From assembly GCA_027627225.1 (NCBI GenBank), contig CM051029.1, forward strand, positions 3,329,904 through 3,393,903: a stretch of DNA of 64,000 nt, read 5' to 3'. Under the pieces are notes generated by a model, which worked only from the letters and a program-made list of their open reading frames with translations, did not search any database and was not told the DNA's origin. Each line of letters opens with the position of its first letter. Position 1 is the stretch's first letter. The position numbers and the translations under genes are program-made. Below are positions 36,246 through 49,742 of this stretch, in pieces. Origin of the DNA: Congeria kusceri (taxonomy: Eukaryota; Mollusca; Bivalvia; Myida; Dreissenidae).

Positions 36246-37229
36246 GTCATGCAGTTTAGTATATGTTGTAACTGCATAGTGCCAATGTGCAATATCTCAT
36301 TAATATACAACTATATTGCATTGAAACTTCTTCTATATAAAGATTTATATTCATTCAGATAACATATCTTGAGCCTTCTTCAATACAATTCAATACCAAA
36401 ATCGTTTAACGTTTGAGATTTCCTTGGTCCGATTTTGTTTTCGATTTAACGTGTTTATGCTTAACAGACGTGTATGTACTTGTGTGCATTAGGCGTTTTC
36501 AATACCTGTTGTCAAAAATAATATGAAAATTAAGATTATGCAGGGTAACTTGAAAATTAAGGGTTTTACCAGAAAGAGAAAAAGCTGATATTATACCAGC
36601 CATAAAGCTGTTAATAGAGGTGTATCAATAGTTCTAGGCATATGCTTGTAACTGAAGAAGCAAACATGTTTTCAACAATCAATACAGCTACTACCTAAAT
36701 ACTTGCAACCGATAATTATATTGCATGTACATTACATTATTCTCTTCCTGCTTCGGAATGAGGCCAATGTCATAAAATATACTACACTTAATTACGCAGT
36801 TTAAAAACTTAAAAAAAAAACTGCAAATAATTAATAAAATATTATATTATAAATATGTTGTTTAAGCTACGTGTACGTTATCTTCGAATAACCTACTGCT
36901 ACCTCTATTTGTCTTGAACCTGTGGATCATTCATATTATAGTCTGAATTCCGTTTATAATGTTTAACCGCGACGTTTGCATGTGTATTTTGAATGCTAGC
37001 ATTCAACTAACAAAACAAAACAGTCTTCGGGCAAAAGCTGGACTGTTCTCACGACACTGAATTGATATTGATATAATTAGTTTGTCAACTTGTATCGTTA
37101 TTTTCATTATGATTATTTTGCATTGTGTTTTAATAATATTTGTAAAATTTTATTTACTGCCGAGGTTGAAAAGCACAACATGCACTAACTTTTTAGTACA
37201 ATAAACTCTAATACAGCTACTGACCAGTT

Positions 37230-40128
37230 CGTAATGACACATAGACACGTTGGAAATGAAAACACATATATATTACAGGATGTCATCCTAAGTAGTTTAG
37301 AAACTGCTATGAGCCATCGTTAGGCTATTTGTGAATGTTCCATCCAATTGTATAATATGATCAGTTTGTTTCGGATTCACAGAAACAATGCAAAGCAGCA
37401 ATATGCATGTAGGGCTCTTGGATGAGACACAATTGTACAATATCGTAACATCATAGGTAGTATACAACAATTGCAATTACAAGAAGAATATGATATCAAG
37501 AATAATAATATCATAAATAGACGTTAAACGAGGAAGTTTTGAACTCAAAATATACTTAACTGCATATCGATAACCTCTAATTCTGTCTGGGTTAGTAATT
37601 TACGTACATGTACACGTATGTAAATGTTCTATTCTTCCTGTTTCAAAGCTGCACGTCAGCTACACTTAAGATACAGACAAGTTTGCAAAACCTCATTCAC
37701 TGAAAACAAATCTAACTTTGCAGGGGTATTGATTGCGAAGGACCGGGCTTTCAGGAAGTATTGACATACTTTGAGCGCAATCATTCACGAAAGCAATGTC
37801 AACGCACTTTGTGTCTGCACTAAAGCTTGACATACTTAACTACATGTTTGCGTTGTTTTGAGTCAGAAGATACGTTATATATACACAATCTCATTAATAA
37901 AGGACAACTGCGTAAACTGTGTGTATTATTATCCGCTCGTGCTGGCTTATAAAGAAGGAGATAATAAACTACTTTTAAGATCAAATACGTGCATGTTTAT
38001 TCCCCTGTTTGCATTGAGCAATGGTTTCAATGTATTGATTGAAATACTGATGGTTCGAATGAAAATAGGTAAACATTATTCTGTACACTTTATGTAATTA
38101 GTATGCAAACATCTCGGTTACAGAATACATGTGCATATAAAATATAGATTTAACTACGAATTCGAAACCAAATATTTTGAAACAGCCCATTATATTAGTT
38201 AACTTGCATTATTTCATATGCAGACACTGTCGAGTTGTTTTAATTTCAAATATGTTCATTTCAATTAGTCATATAAAAAATTTGTAAATATCCGTTTAAG
38301 TCAATGTCGCAAAGAATTAATGGATATGATGTTAAGTTCATGAGATAAATTACGACTAATAACATATAACGTTACATATGAATTTGTTTTTAATGTGTAG
38401 TCAATTGTTGTTGTGTAACAGAAACAAGTATCTATAAACGAAACGTCATTCGGACATAGTGATATTCGAATAAAATCAGGCTACTTTATGTCCTAACAGA
38501 ACGAAATGTTCACATAGTGTATATAATGTACATAGTGATATAAAATATATCTTCAACAATATTAATAATCAAACAAGAAGAACAAAAACCTTCAAACTGT
38601 AATCTGAACCTATTCTAAAAAGACCAAGGATATGTCAATGTAGTACACTTTGGTGAAATAAAAACTCAGTGTTGTATTCTAATTTACATACTAACCATTA
38701 GTGAACATCATACATTGTCTAATAATTAACTTGAAATCGTTCATATTGGTGCAATAGGCCCAATGGTAAACATCAAACAACTGTTAACGTGATAGCATAT
38801 GGAAAACAAAAAGGCAATACAATTGTGCTAAGCGTCTGACTGACAAAACAAATATGACCGCGACAAACTATCGGGCTAATATATTTCTAAAACAGCTTTA
38901 TCCATTACCTGTATGGAATGCATACGAATTTGTTTGCGCAAACACGGAAACAAATAATCACAATAAATTATGACGTTAAACGCAAGTAAGCGGATTGTTA
39001 TTTTTTATTTGAAACACTATTGCGTGCAGGTGAATAATGGTATTTGAAGTACATTAATGCTTTGCAAAGATATGCATCGAGCAGTGCAGAGCTTTTGTGC
39101 TTTTCACGTTCAACACATACATGTTGAGCGTGACTGTAAATGCAGTTAAAAGAAAAAGACGCCTAGAACAGGGTAAGAAGACGACATCATACTTTGTTAA
39201 ATATAAAACCATGAGTTCATATTAACAGATACTGGTCAGTCAATATATTGCTAATCAATCAATACCTTTAAGGAAGCTTCGTTATATCGATGATTTAACA
39301 ATGCATTTATGCTGTATCCCAAACCAAGGAATAAACCATGCAGTCGAAACAAACAAAACACTTCCTTAACACTATAGACCAAAACTGCAATGAAGAAAAT
39401 ACAAATGCAACTTAAACTTGCAAATATATCATCAACGTTCATTAAGAAATTTTATAGAGGAAACTGAGATTAGTCCCTTGGTGAACGTAATATAGGAAAA
39501 ACTAAAACATTGTACGACGACATCATGCATTAAGTAAAAATTAACACAATACACACGTTACTAATGATAATGGACTTGGATAGAACCTTCGATACATTGC
39601 AATATGATTTCATTGAACATACATTATTAAAGTTATTTCAGTGTTGACCCTGAGTTTCTTATTTTTATTAAAACAAAAACGGCTGTTAGATTACGTTTTG
39701 CCATTCGTACACTTCCGCGGAATAAGTAAATATGAATTAAATGAATAACAATAATTGCAAAACCATGTATGTCATACATCTCTGCTTTGCTGAATTTATA
39801 TGTATAGCCTTTTGTCATTATTACGCAAAATAGTTGAAACAATGGTTTAGTAAATTTTATGCACTAAATCATACACGATTGAGTCGACGGTTTTTTTATT
39901 AATTCTATTAGTTAAGAAAAAGGGAACACAAGTCTTTAGGATAGAGGAAAACAGTATATATTTGTATTGATATTGGGATGAATATCCAGATATGCAGTAA
40001 TTGCCTGAAAAGGAGCAGTTAAAGCCATCAGATATAAACTGAAAAACACTACATTGTATCGACTGAACCGCGTATATTTCATGATGTGTGGATGCCGGTG
40101 GGTGTATGGATGAATGTATGCTTGGTTG
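37230..40128. other. AT-rich gene-poor stretch
   Basis: No domain, repeat family or RNA gene was recognised. Short ORFs (37858-38097, 39251-39442, 39633-39842) lack features. Confidence 0.4.
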
Positions 40129-40430
40129 AATAATTGGTTGAGCGAGTGGTTAAGTGGTCGAGTAGTTAAATGGTTAAGTGGTTGAGTGATTAAGTGGTTG
40201 AGTGATTGAGTGAGTGATTGAGTCAGAGAGTGAGTGAGTGAGTGAGTGAGTGATTCAGTGAGTGAGTTAGTGTGTGAGTGTGTGAATGAGTGAGTTAGTG
40301 AGTGAGTGAGTGGGTGAGTGAGTGAGTGAGTGAGTGAGTGTGTGAATGAGTGAGTGAGTGAGTGAGTGAGTGAGAGAGTGAGTGAGTGAGTGAGTGAGTG
40401 AGTGTCTGACTTTCTGAGTGACTTGTTGGT
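40129..40430. repeat. (GAGT)n tandem repeat
   Basis: About 300 bp of imperfect TGAG/GAGT tetranucleotide. The 177-codon - strand ORF across it is a Ser/Leu/Thr/His repeat produced by the satellite, not a protein gene. Confidence 0.9.
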
Positions 40431-40712
40431 TGGATAATTAACTACATGAATAAAGGATCGAATACGCATATAATGGCTGCTATACGTTCATACGCACTTT
40501 AGCCTCCCCATCCCCTGAGTCATTTCAATTTTCAATAAGGTATGAATTTGGAGTGCGGTTCACTAAACCACGTACGCAAGTAATTTCCGTAAATATATGC
40601 GTACGCAAAAGAACTTCTCAAAAATGCGTTTACCTAAGAAGCGTAAATTTGAGCATTGCGTAACTTTTGACGTAAACGTACGCTCGAGAAATCTCTGAAA
40701 ATTAGCGCAAGT

Positions 40713-43700
40713 ATGGCCGCTATTGCAGAAGCGTTTAATGTATATCTACGCGAGATTTGTCCACGAATATTCAGGGATAGAATTGATCCTTTGGCGTGTT
40801 TTGGAGAAAAATAAATCGTTGAAATGTATAGGCTGTTAGGAGATGGTATTCGCTATTTAGAGGAGCTCATTCGAGCTGATTGCGAATCCATGAGCGACAA
40901 GAATCAACCTCTTAATGTACGGATAAAGGTCTGTTTTAATTCGTTTATTTGTACACATATTAAGTGCTAGTCTGTGATATGTTAAAATAACGTTTCATAA
41001 GTTAAAGTCATTTGATTCTTATAACTTAGTGGGTTTAACCCTTACTTTTATCAATTGTTATGGCCCTTGAATATGAATAGAAACAATTTTGTAAATTGTG
41101 CAATTGTCATCGTGATCGCGTCGCTTATTTGGGAATTATTGCATTGACTTATGTGCTCGCTGATCATTACTATTGTGTGGCGAGTCGTTAACTTGTGTTG
41201 ACCTGGATTGGATTCGGATATAACTATTTCGGATAACATTCATTCTATTTTGAAATCGACACATGAAGCGATTGTTTTATTGGAGCATTTCATGTGTAGT
41301 TTCGAAATTGTTTGACTACCATGCAAATTTGATGTTATATGTCAATTCTGACAGGATTAATGTGAAAGGTAAGTTAATGTTTCGAAATTTGGTAAATAAA
41401 AGTTGTTTGTAGTGCTTAATTTCAGCTCCTAGTGACACTGCGCTACCTTGCGAAAGGGTATTTCTACAGTGAGGTTGGTGATATACACGGTGTTAGTAGA
41501 CGTTCTGTGTGTAGATGTGTCAAACAGGTATCAACAACTATCATTATTTAATAATAAAGCAATTGTTTCTTATGTACATGCATTGAGTGATGTATGTTTA
41601 ATAAAATAAATCATATCTTATACATGTTACTGAATAACTCTGAAACCACTAAGATTCTGCGTGGTATCAAACCTGTATCGCAGCGTGATAATCAAACAAA
41701 CGGCATTTCTCTATTAATCGAATATACTAGTGAAAATGTTGTAGTTACGAAATAAGCAGTTTGGCCAAGCAAGCCAGATTCCTTATATTATTGCTTGAGA
41801 GCAAGAAAATGTTACAAGCCCGCCTATATAAATCTGATAATCTGAACAATCCCAGTGAAAAGTTACTATTTCAGAGCTAACGGGCTTGTGCTAATTTCGA
41901 AAACTGGTAGTCTTCACAATACTGTTGTGTCATGACTTGCCAATGCCGGCATAAGGTATCAGCCATTCAACTTAACCCTGCCGTAACCTCCTAGACTGGT
42001 CTGAAATAAAATATAAAATCAAGACATTTTTAAAATTGACCATTCAAATGATGGCTCTGTTGTTGATACAGAATAGAGAAAAATCTTTGTATTGTTGTAT
42101 TTTTGTTTTTTTGAATCCTTCATGTACTTTCCCTTTTGGCGAGACAGGTCAAAACTTTAACTTGCCCAAATAGTTTTTTGGTTGTCCAGGCCACTGGGGC
42201 AAGTGTGTTATTTTCTAAGACTGTCACAGTGTCTTATGTGGTCTTAGTGCCTTATGTGTTAATTCTTTATTAGTGCTTCACCAAGTATGTTCAGAAAATT
42301 AATTAAAGACGTATTTATCAAGCCAATATATTATATATTTTTAATTTGAAAGTGATGTTGCCTTTTATAAGGTAGTCATGCATATTGATTTACCGGTATT
42401 TTCACAATAACTTATCATATGAATATTTCAAGATTTCCAAACTTTAATAAAACGCAGTTTATTAAATAAATGTGTGATATATAAAACATGTCTATACATT
42501 TCAGGTTGTAAGTGCAAACAAAAATAATTTTAGGAACATCAACTTTCCTTCATCAGTGCAGGACCTTGCAGCAACCAAATTGAAGTTCCATCAAATTTGC
42601 AGCCATCCCAAATATGATATGGGCCGTAGACGGAGCTCTGAAACCCATTCAAACGCATACAGACAATGAACATATATTTGTCTGCAGGAAAGGGTTCCAC
42701 GCTGTAAACGTACAAGCGGTTGTTGATAGCAACTTAAGGTAAATTGTGGTTACCAGTATTTATTGAATTTGTATTTATTCCATATTGATTAATTGAATTT
42801 ACTTTTGTAGAAAATTATAGACATTAAAATAATAAGTGAAAATTGTATAACATTGTATGTTTTAATATATAAAAACCCTTACCTCGTACAGAATACTCAC
42901 TTTTAGGTTTAATCGGGTCAAATGCTGACTGTGTATTATTCCGTACTGTTTCATTAGCAGTTAATATCAAGTCAATAAAACATGTTTTTCAAACTAAGCT
43001 TAATACGAAGAATACAATGTTGGCATATTGATTAAAATAATGGCACTTGGTAAGATAAATTCATTGCATGGCTTTTTACTGACCCCGTATGGTGGGATAC
43101 AGGGTCAGTAAATTTATATTGGCTCATATTTCTAGCGTGCTTCACACCTCTCTCGCTCAAGTATAAATGTACTGTCTCTGTATCATATCTTATATTTGAC
43201 CTATTGTCTTATCCTTTTCATATTGATAAAAATTCTGTGTTTTAGCAAGTTATCCTTTAATGTTTAGGGACTATGGGCGTGATAATTAAAAAATAGTGCA
43301 ATGCACACAAAATTTCAAAATTATAATATATATATTAAACTAAGTGTAAACTACTGTTACACAAATATATATTTGTCTACAATTATATGAAATAATTTTC
43401 AGAACAACCCACGCACTGTACAGGAAGTGTGGTTTAATGGTGCACATTCCAGGACAAGGATATGTGTTAAAAGGGCATTTGGCCTTTTGAAAGCTAGGTC
43501 CAGGTAATATTTGCTTAACCAATGTATTATATATAATTAAATAAAGGTTGATGATGCAAAACAAATGTATGTATTCAAATTCCATTGATTACATACGTGT
43601 CGGCTATTCAAGTGACCTATGATGGTGGTGGAATTTTAAAATGATTTGATAAATATGAGGTCAACCTTAAAACATTGTTTGCTTGCCATTGCCTACCCAA

Positions 43701-44518
43701 GGTTGCTGGTAATAGGTAGGTAGGTAGGCATTTTTTTTTATGCAAATGTATTAATGATCCATTTAGCATCACAATATAGCGTATAACATAGACATTGCTT
43801 TTGATAATATAATCAAATGTCTGTTGATATAACGAGAGCTTGCAAGCAATCTTCTTTGATTTGACAATAAATATTTACAAAGAGTCCGTTGATTAAACGG
43901 TTTGATATAACATGATTAGAATTGTATTTTAATATGGCCTATTATAAGCAAGGATCTCGCTGATACAGCCAAAATGAAACAATAGTGAGCTTTTATTTAG
44001 CCTAAAGAAACAATATAATACTTAGAAAAAAAGTGGTTTGATATAACAAAGAAAAAACCTTTGAGTAGGGGCTTTTTCGTCGGGTAGGTAGGCAATGGCA
44101 AACACAGTTAATATTATTTTTGGCCTGATATTCACAGCATTTAATTGGTTATATATTCGTGTCCGCTCTTTAAGTGACTGTTTATGGTGGTAGAATTTTA
44201 AAATAATCTGATAAATATGACTACCACATAATGATATGCCATGCGGAAGACATTGCTTACTTCAAGATGGACACATTTTATTCTTTTGTACAAAATTAAA
44301 ATGTCAATAAATGAAAATAATGTTACTATTATAGTACTGTCATAAATAACAATATTTATAAATTTCTTTGATGTATGCATAGACCTTAAAGTTCATTCAA
44401 CAATGACATTGATATCAATGATGAAAACCTCAACAATTATGATGTACAGGATGGTGATGGAAATGACATCAATCGAAATAGCCAACAACACAGACAGGCT
44501 TTAATTAACATGTATTGA
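40713..44518 (+). pseudogene. HARBI1-like transposase, multi-exon, disabled
   Basis: Exon 1 from ATG 40713 (MAAIAEAFNVYLREICPRIF) ends near 40927 and has a TAA at 40812-40814. Exon 2 41426-41527 encodes LLVTLRYLAKGYFYSEVGD, a typical HARBI1 helix. Exon 3 42505-42738 has FHQIC then, after a one-base shift, MIWAVDGAL (first catalytic Asp) and CRKGFHAVNVQAVVD. Exon 4 43403-43503 has NPRTVQEVWFNGAHSRTR and AFGLLKARS. The last exon 44383-44518 is acidic and ends SQQHRQALINMY. The exon with the second catalytic Asp was not found. By family knowledge it is a DDE nuclease that excises and inserts the element. Confidence 0.78.
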
Positions 44519-44519
44519 A

Positions 44520-46819
44520 GTTATTTCTGTGTGCTACTTGCAGTCTCCATACTGATTGTTGGAATGATTAGCCCATTAGGACAAAAACCATACAATTCAA
44601 CTTGTCCGAATTCACATTGTTTACTTTGTTGTGAATAATGGAAAATGTTCTGTGGATTAATCAGGTTGTGATGATTTTGATGTTGTTCATGTACTTATAT
44701 GGATATAAAAACATGTAGTAATACTAATTTAAGAGACAATACTTTTTAAATAGTGTTAACTTATAAAAAAAAATTATATATGTATATTTTGAATTCGTCA
44801 TTTTGTTCCTTTAATTGCCATTTTGGGCAGGTAGGTATACATTTTACATTAAACAGAAATAAGATTTAAGTATCTTTAGCTTCGGGCAAGTGAATTAATT
44901 CAAAGACTGTTATTATTTTTTCTAATAGAAAAACAGACAGTACTGCATCTACAGAGCATTGTAACTTGTGTATTTCAATAAGTTTATGTATTTCAATTGC
45001 CTTCATTTCTTGCATTTCCTTTAACGTCAGTATTTTTTTTCAATTCTATGTGTTCTTACTATAGTGACAAGAGCTGATCTTGATAACTTGAGACCTGTTC
45101 TTAAAATTTAAAACAAAATAAATAAATTAATTGATTATATTATTGAGCCCATGTATATTTAGACTACAGATTTAAGAAAAGATATGTTAACAATACTGAT
45201 TATGGTGATTTGGTGCCATTCACAATAATTAGATAAATGATACAACTATGACACTTTAATTTTAATTATGTTTTTGACGAGACAAATACATTATCAGTTT
45301 GTCTTGGTGTCTGCATAAATACAAACACTAAAGTACATCTATTAAAGCATTAGTTTAAACAGAACACTAGGTTAGTGTTGAATAGAGATACAATTCCAAG
45401 GACATGAAAAACAACTTGATAAACATTATAAATATATGCTTCCTTCATTTTCTATAACATAATTATTCTTAATTGTTCAGAGCTATTAACATAATAACAT
45501 AACAAATTAAATATCTTTTTCAGTTTTTGTTTTCGTTGACTTTTTCTCAATTGTGCCTGTAAATAAAATAAAAAAATAGTCCACTCAAAACATTTCATTC
45601 GAACAAATGTTTTGCAAATTGCATGAAGTACATCAATAATATCATGAACTTTTGAATAAATGCCACTCAGTGACTGAAATATACTCACATGCTACTTCAT
45701 TCACACCTTAATGCTTTTCTTCTAGTAGAATATCTATAAAAAGTGTGCACTTGCAAATTATTGGATATGTTACCATTATGTTCATAAACGTTTAATTGTA
45801 TATATCTGTTAATTGCCTTACACATGCATTTCTTAGAATGTGTATAAAATGTTCATGTTATAGGACCTTGTAATAATCACATGATTTTATTATATGTTTA
45901 ATATTGTGTTAGTCAAAAAGTATTTCTAATTTCTAATTTTGTAATCAAATAATAATATGATTGGTGTTACATTTAGGAATGTTGTCATTTTAAAGTATAA
46001 CTAATATATCATATGGTAACTTGGTATAGCAAACGTTTGAGTACGCATTAAATGCTTCCAAAATTAGTCCAATAGTTGTTGTTGCATAACATAATTTTTA
46101 AAAAATGTGTGAGAATCAGCACAAATGAAAATGAATGTAATTTAAATTCAGCTAACCAGTGCAAGCAGATGCAGGCATGTCAGCCAATGATACTGGAAAT
46201 ACAAGTTCTAAATGTTGTACAAAATATTTCAATGGCAATAAATAGACAATCCAAGAGCTCTAACTCAACTGTCAGACACCATGCTTTGTACCATATTGTA
46301 AATATAAAGTGATTTTTGTGGAGCATAAACTTACTTTTTTGCAGTTATAACTTATTGATTTATTTAACAAAAAAGTCATATGCACAAACAATATGTATAC
46401 TATACGGCGTTTTATAGATTGTATCAGACACCTGATTTTGTTGTCATATATATTTGAATGTCTACAGGTTGTGTGATAAGTTAAAATATATAGTAGGCTA
46501 TCATAATGATAAAAATACATGAAGAATATGATGTGTATCAATGCGATCATCCAGGCACTGCACTGCTGCTGTTGGAATTATTCCAAACATCTGCGAATTA
46601 AGGGAAATATACAATGGTGATATTTAAATCATTTTTCTTTTAGGTAAACCAATAATGAAATTAATTCACTATTGTTTGCCAGATTTGTTTTATATTTTCT
46701 TAAAGAATAATTAATGAATTATTACAATGAACATCATTGCAATTTAAAAAGCACACACTCAAAATCGCATTATTATACGTTATCAATTTTGCGTGGGGAT
46801 AATGCTTAAATACCTTAAC
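44520..46819. other. Harbinger interior between the two genes
   Basis: AT-rich. Weak candidates for further - strand exons of the Myb/SANT-like gene: around 46560-46595 (IIPTAAV) and 45530-45560 (RKSQRKQK). None is firm enough to annotate as an exon. Confidence 0.35.
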
Positions 46820-47452
46820 TTCCCAACGACAGTTCATCAGCACGAGGCCCTCTTCCTGTTCCTCGGTTATGCTTCACCCGGGTCCTCTCTTTCTTTTTCG
46901 CAGAAACCTTAATGTCACTGATTTTCTTCTTCGTCTCGTCCAAAGTTCTACCGACTGTATCTGTGCTGTTAACACTGTAATAATGATAATAATAATTTAA
47001 TTTACAAATAGATTGACTAAAAAGGTGCATCATGAATATTATTACGGTTGTTCACAAATAGCAGAGCAAGATCTGCGTTTATAATAAATGATCCAATCAT
47101 GTTGGACATAATAATTAGAGTAACAGAAAAGTAACACATTTTCGGTCGACAAAAGATGGAGACTTCATATTTTGCCAATTGTGGATAGCTGGTAGTTTTA
47201 CAATGCTTTAGAAATAACTAGCAGTGCTAAAATTTCCTCTCAAACCCTCCGCTTGTCCGACGCTGATAAAGAAGGAGTAAGTTTGCCATCTAACAAGTCT
47301 ACTCTTTTGGCATATGCCAACATAAGCGTATCAACCTTACATTTCGTCTTGGACTTCCGCTTAGACGGCGATTCGGCTCTCTGGTTTACAATAGCAACTG
47401 ATGCAGACGAAAAGTATTTCTTAAGCGTCCGCGCGCACCTGTCGGCATTCAA
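46820..47452 (-). pseudogene. Myb/SANT-like protein of the Harbinger element
   Basis: Exon 47240-47452 encodes SPSKRKSKTK and LDGKLTPSLSASDKRRV, then TGA at 47240-47242 where the family has Trp (W followed by EEI). Exon 46820-46974 encodes DETKKKISDIKVSAKKKERT and GTGRGP, the lysine-rich helix and glycine motif of these proteins. In Harbinger elements this partner binds the ends and helps nuclear import of the transposase. Further 3' exons may exist near 46550 but are unclear. Confidence 0.65.
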
Positions 47453-47856
47453 AAATACCTTCGATTAAAGAGTATTCATGCTAAAGCACAGCGTAAACTT
47501 ACGCCACTGGTAGTGAAACGCCGTACGCATAGTTTTACGCTCGGCGTAAATCGTTTACGTACGTAAAATAATGCGTAAGTCTACGCAATGTTAGTGAAAC
47601 GCACTCCTGAACTCCGAATCGTTGTTTATTGTCCGATAAGCAACGATACATCGTAAAATATTTCTTAATTTTGTCATGTTCACCTTATATATGGCTTTAA
47701 TTAATGACACAATAAAACACATTAAGGTGTTTGCTTAATTTAATATTGGTCTCATAAAACTGTTATTTTATCAAAATTAATTATATGTAACTGTTTACAG
47801 GAATAATTATTACATCATTGTGTTTGTTTCTTTTAACTAGAACTCCGCGAGTCGGA

Positions 47857-48485
47857 TGTGTCGCCTCCCGCCGGATATTCAAACTTCGTATATCTCGAAG
47901 TCATTTGTGAGCCCTTGGCGACTTCGAGATAACGAAGTTCAGCTGTACATTGCATAACTCATTCAGGCGTGTGTGGTGCGCCTGGAAACTACATACCAAA
48001 TTATTTTAAACAGATTAATTGAAATATTCAAAAGCACTGCACTCCGGCGTATTGCAAAGTAAATATTAATTAAAACCAAAAAGGCGACACAAAATTAAGT
48101 AATAAAATTTACAAAGGACAATAACTCCGAAAGTATTAAATGCATAGTAACGGTTCTTGTGCACTGCACTTGTCCTCAATAAGATATATCTACCAATGAA
48201 GTTTCAAGTCGATAGCTTTCATCTCTTAGAGTTATACTCCGGACAAAAATTAAGTATGAAAACAAACAAAGCGCAATAACTCCAAAAGTATGAGGTGCAG
48301 AGTAATGGTTCTTGTCCACTGCACTTCTCTTCTACGAGATCTATTTACCTATGAAGTTTTTTTTTTGGTAGCTTTCATAGTCTAAGAGTAATGCTCCGGA
48401 CAAGCGAAATGGACGCTTCCGCCGATAACGCCGACGCCGCCGCCGACATAAGTAACTCCTATATGTCGCCTAGTCAGGCGACACA
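47857..48485. mobile_element. Non-autonomous element with TGTGTCGCCT inverted ends
   Basis: TGTGTCGCCT at 47857-47866 is matched by its reverse complement at 48476-48485. Inside are a hairpin with perfect 12 bp arms (TATCTCGAAGTC and its complement) and two copies of a ~120 bp unit starting AATAACTCC and ending in ACTCCGGACAA or GCTCCGGACAA. It has no coding capacity. It looks MITE-like. Confidence 0.6.
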
Positions 48486-48867
48486 CATAATACATCGTCA
48501 GAATAAACATGAATGATATAGCTCCAGGAATAGCCGTTTAAAATACCGGAATTTCTGTGTTTCTTTAAGAAATATGCGAAAAGAGAAATTTGAAACCGCA
48601 TTATACCATTGAAATATTAAGTGCATAAATAAGTTCTGTTTGGCTACCGACCACCAATAGAAGGTTTATCAAAATCTGAAAAGAAAGGGATATGAACATC
48701 TTAAACTATCAAACATCCACAGCTTCTTTTCAATAGTGCATGGATATTTTGCACGAATGCGAATGATTCGTTTCTAATGTCTTAAACTCATTGCAAGTAT
48801 ATAACATATCGCAACAAAAGTCTAACATTGTATATAAATATATGCAACATATTACCGTTAAAAATAC

Positions 48868-49001
48868 TGAAATGTCCAATATTACTGTGTGTTCTGAAAT
48901 GTCCAATATTACTGTGTGTTCTGAAATGTCCAATATTACTGTGTGTTCTGAAATGTCCAATATTACTGTGTGTTCTGAAATGTCCAATATTACTGTGTGT
49001 C
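48868..49001. repeat. 27 bp minisatellite, about 5 units
   Basis: The unit AAATGTCCAATATTACTGTG plus TGTTCTG is repeated almost exactly. Because 27 is a multiple of three, all frames stay open and give 9-residue repeats such as SEMSNITVC. No start, splice or domain context supports a protein. Confidence 0.9.
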
Positions 49002-49004
49002 TTC

Positions 49005-49673
49005 CATGACGTTGTAGCCGAAATACGTTAAGAGGGAAGTGAAAAATAACGACAGTTGTTATCGCAAATCGTATACACATAACATGTCATTAGTGTCCAC
49101 CAAATTCAATTGATACTTTTGTGACGTGACATCAGGTCTTTTCGACCAATGCGCATTTTCCGGTAAAAACACACGTGTTGTGCATGGTCGTCGGAAGTCA
49201 CGCGTTATTTAAATTTGATACACCCTGTTCAGTCAACGATGACCTAGTTGAAGTTACCATAGCAATAAGAGCGGTAAATAAGCATACGTATGTTTAAACA
49301 CAGATTTTTGTATCCAGTTCAAATAATCCTTAATTATAGCCAATAAGAGCGGAAAATATACGTACTGAAGTTAAAACACAGTTTTTTTTTATATCTATTT
49401 CAACTTAATCAAATATATTTAAATATCACGATTTAAGAATTTAAATTTAAAAGTCATAAATTATGTGCCACTTGTGTACAACAAGGTATGTGGCGTTGGT
49501 ATTATTTGTGGACATTGTTCTCTAATTCATTGGCTTTATTAAACCAGCAATGATTCGTTACAATTTAATTTGTAAATGTGCGATATAAAGTAGTTAGTAA
49601 ACGCTTAAACAGCTGCGACGTTATACATATAGAGCAATAACGTGGTTTACGGAAATACAAAAAGTATTGTTAC

Positions 49674-49742
<69 letters not shown>

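Larger units (their letters stand above)
25462..37229. repeat. Segmental duplication, copy 2, split by the BEL element
   Basis: Two blocks, 25462-26563 and 33614-37229, together match 9439-14231. The left edge lies inside the phosphatase relic, so this is the parental-looking copy. Copy 1 has the uninterrupted sequence ACATGTATATTATATGTATA across the point where the retrotransposon sits. Confidence 0.9.
40550..47607. mobile_element. Harbinger (PIF/Harbinger) DNA transposon, decayed, ~7.06 kb
   Basis: Its ends are inverted repeats: GGAGTGCGGTTCACTAA at the left and the reverse complement of GGAGTGCGTTTCACTAA at the right (one mismatch), with further TACGCA/CGTAA-rich subterminal similarity. 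It carries the two genes expected for this superfamily: a HARBI1-like transposase on + and a Myb/SANT-like DNA-binding protein on -, facing each other. Both have in-frame stops. A 3 bp target duplication could not be recognised at the ends. Confidence 0.85.

Noticed and set aside
39936..40469. 177-codon - strand ORF rich in SLTH repeats
   Set aside because: It is a direct reading of the (GAGT)n satellite and has no other coding feature.
43078..43110. Small hairpin ACTGACCC...GGGTCAGT inside the Harbinger element
   Set aside because: Only 13 bp arms with a mismatch; could be a trace of another repeat, but too little to call.
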